From Comamonadaceae bacterium (GTDB taxonomy: Bacteria; Pseudomonadota; Gammaproteobacteria; Burkholderiales; Burkholderiaceae_C): 33,920 nucleotides of DNA. Position 1 is the first letter of the stretch, and each line of letters begins with the position of its first letter. A program made the position numbers and the translations under genes. The notes beneath the pieces are model-generated. The model searched no databases and was not told where the DNA came from. It was given only the letters and a program-made list of their open reading frames with translations. The stretch lies in NCBI GenBank assembly GCA_013823655.1, contig PNMN01000005.1:1-33920 (forward strand), given 5' to 3'. Positions 32,183 through 33,920 of this stretch are shown here, in pieces.

Positions 32183-32962
32183 CTTGCCCAGCGCCCGACG
32201 CCTACTGGTTCGCCGACTACCTGGCCGACCTTGACGTGCTGCTGGACCAACTGGCACCGGACCAGCCGGTGGATCTGGTGGGCCACAGCATGGGCGGCAA
32301 CGTGGCCATGATGTACGGCGGTGTGCGCCCGCAGCGCATCCGCCGACTGGTCAACCTGGAAGGTTTTGGCCTGCCCGCCACCCGCCCGGCGCAGGCGCCC
32401 GAGCGCTACGCGAAGTGGATGGACGAGATCAAGGCCCTGCACCGCGGCGAGATGGACCTCAAGCCCTACGACTCGATCGACGCGGTGGCGCGGCGGCTGA
32501 TGAAGACCAACCCGCGCCTGCCGCAGCACAAGGCCCACTGGCTGGCGCAGCACTGGGCCGCACCGGACGCGCTGGGGCGCTGGCAGATTCTTGGAGACGC
32601 GGCGCACAAAGTGGTGAGTGCGCACCTGTACCAGGTGGAAGAAGCGCTGGCGATCTACCGCCACATCAGCGCGCCGGTGCTCAGTGTCACCGCGAGCGAC
32701 GACAGCCTCTCGCAATGGTGGAAAGGCCGGTTCACACTGGATGAATACCACGAGCGGTTGCAAGCGGTGCCGACGCTGCAACATGCGGTGATCCAGGACG
32801 CGGCCCACATGCTGCACCACGACCAGCCCGAGGCCCTGGCGCGCGCCATCGAAAGCTTCCTGGGCCAGCGCTGAACGGCGACCGCTGGACGGCGACCGCG
32901 TCGCGACCGACCACCGCATGAGAAAATCGGCGGTTTAGACCTTGTCACCAGGAAACCGCCCC

Positions 32963-33920
32963 ATGGAAGCCGAACGCACCAACGCCATCCGCAGCCAGCT
33001 CGCCGACCTGACCACCCGGGTGGTCGAGCTCCGGAGGTATCTTTGACTACGATGCCAAGGCATCGAAACTGAAAGAAGTCGAATCCGCGCTGGAAGACCC
33101 GACGGTCTGGAACGATCCCAAGCGCGCCCAGGACCTGGGGCGAGAGAAAAAATCGCTCGAAGACGTGGTGCTGGTGCTGGACCGCCTCAGCGCCGAACTC
33201 TCGGACAACACCGAGCTGTTTGACATGTCGAGCGAGGACGGCGACGAAGCCGGACTGATCACCATCGAAGGCGAAGCCGCGAAAGTGGCGGCCGAGGTGG
33301 AGAAGCTCGAATTCCGCCGCATGTTCAACAACCCGGCCGATCCGCTGAACTGCTTCCTGGACATCCAGGCCGGCGCCGGCGGCACCGAGGCCTGCGACTG
33401 GGCCAGCATGCTGCTGCGCCAGTACCTGAAGTATTGCGAGCGCAAGGGCTTCAGCACCACGATCGAAGACGAGACCGCGGGCGACACCGCAGGCATCAAG
33501 GGCGCCACCATCAAGATCGAAGGCGACTACGCCTTTGGCCTGCTGCGCACCGAGACCGGCGTGCACCGCCTGGTGCGCAAGAGCCCGTTTGACAGCTCGG
33601 GCGGCCGCCACACCTCGTTCGCTTCGGTGTTCGTGTACCCCGAGATCGACGACTCGATCGAGATCAACATCAACCCGGCTGATGTGCGCACCGACACCTT
33701 CCGCGCGTCGGGTGCGGGCGGCCAGCACATCAACAAGACCGACTCGGCGGTGCGCCTGACGCACATCCCCACCGGCATCGTGGTGCAGTGCCAGGACGGC
33801 CGCAGCCAGCACAGCAACCGCGACGTGGCCTGGAAACGCTTGCGCTCGCGCCTGTACGACTTCGAATTGCGCAAGCAGCAGGAAGAGCAGCAGAAGCTCG
33901 AAGACACCAAGACCGACGTC
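32963..33920 (+). CDS. prfB: Peptide chain release factor 2, 5' part (programmed +1 frameshift)
   Basis: RF2 recognises UGA and UAA and triggers release of the finished protein. Codons 1-27 run from the ATG at 32963 to CTT, then an in-frame TGA (33044-33046); reading resumes one base later as GACTACGATGCC. After the shift the sequence is intact to the right edge: the coiled N-terminal domain, [40 protein letters not shown] and [18 protein letters not shown] with the GGQ motif that enters the peptidyl-transferase centre. The specificity motif (SPF) lies in KSPFDSS. AGGA is about nine bases before the ATG. The 3' end lies beyond the window; lysS commonly follows in this group. Confidence 0.97.
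33033..33047 (+). promoter_or_regulatory. prfB autoregulatory +1 frameshift site
   Basis: GGAGGT, acting as an internal Shine-Dalgarno sequence, is followed by ATCTTTGAC: the CTT codon slips forward at the UGA stop when RF2 is scarce. It is the classic arrangement conserved in most bacterial prfB genes, with the stop followed by C. Confidence 0.95.

Larger units (their letters stand above)
31797..32874 (+). pseudogene. Alpha/beta hydrolase interrupted by a tandem hairpin repeat
   Basis: The 5' part (from ATG 31797) carries the strand and oxyanion region LVLLHGWMDVAASW and IVAPDWRGFGLTKT. The 3' part, in a different frame, resumes at PDAYWFADYLADLDVLLDQ and carries the nucleophile elbow GHSMGGN, the likely acid in VTASDDS and the histidine in IQDAAHMLHHD. 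Between them lie about 165-170 bp (32021-32190) of two GC-rich repeat copies that shift the frame by one. As given, the first frame stops at 32234 before the catalytic serine, so no active enzyme is expected. It probably was an ordinary hydrolase of about 300 residues. Small indels in the G/C runs of the repeat cannot be excluded. Confidence 0.8.

Noticed and set aside
1-33920. tRNA genes, rRNA genes, CRISPR arrays, complete insertion sequences
   Set aside because: Looked for cloverleaf ends, regularly spaced repeats and transposase motifs by eye; nothing convincing, although a tool-based scan was not possible.

Overview
The window is high-GC bacterial DNA. Gene order and protein character point to a betaproteobacterium of the order Burkholderiales, most likely family Comamonadaceae (Hydrogenophaga/Acidovorax-like). 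The pointers are rpsF-priB-rpsR-rplI, lysR/lysA, yajQ, plsY, rpsU and prfB of betaproteobacterial type, and GC-rich intergenic hairpin repeats. The genus cannot be fixed from the sequence alone. I see no tRNA, rRNA, CRISPR array or complete insertion sequence.

Layout. (1) 1-1552: the last 86 residues of an integron-type tyrosine recombinase, then a DUF4143 ATPase with an AT-rich, palindromic promoter region; this is the accessory edge. (2) 1621-5021 (minus): a compact run argD > argF > YkgJ-type cysteine-cluster gene > rRNA-methyltransferase-like gene. (3) 5220-18723 (minus): a giant DUF11 surface-protein gene (9.3 kb, split by one apparent missing base) followed after 2 bp by a 1409-residue OmpA/beta-barrel outer-membrane protein. 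The pair ends at a clear rho-independent terminator (5059-5091). It is the most distinctive locus here. (4) 18724-19480: a repeat-rich spacer without a gene. (5) 19481-20976 (minus): the ribosomal operon rpsF-priB-rpsR-rplI, with priB frameshifted, behind a good promoter, divergent from rpsU (plus). (6) 21568-24322: lysR (minus) divergent from lysA (plus) across a perfect 9+3+9 palindrome, then yqeY. (7) 24464-29941: murB (minus), yajQ and a periplasmic retropepsin-like protease (plus), plsY-ridA (minus, ATGA overlap), a Tas-type aldo/keto reductase broken by two indels (minus), and an OmpA-family lipoprotein (plus). (8) 30005-33920: an AMP-forming acyl-CoA synthetase (minus), a divergent alpha/beta hydrolase interrupted by a tandem hairpin repeat, and the 5' part of prfB with its programmed +1 frameshift site.

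How the genes work together. argD and argF act in arginine synthesis, lysA/lysR in lysine synthesis, and murB and plsY in envelope building. The ribosomal genes and prfB serve translation. The DUF11 giant plus OmpA-barrel pair looks like a dedicated cell-surface system in which a very long Ig-like fibre protein is co-expressed with an outer-membrane barrel that could export or anchor it; that partnership is inference.

Caution. Four genes are interrupted (DUF11 giant, priB, tas, hydrolase). The first three are explained by one or two missing bases, two of these sites being C/G runs of 4-5. Either the source sequence carries indel errors or these genes are truly broken, and reads would decide. 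Four copies of a hairpin repeat with a constant core and changing but still complementary outer arms lie at 26.1, 26.9, 32.0 and 32.1 kb.
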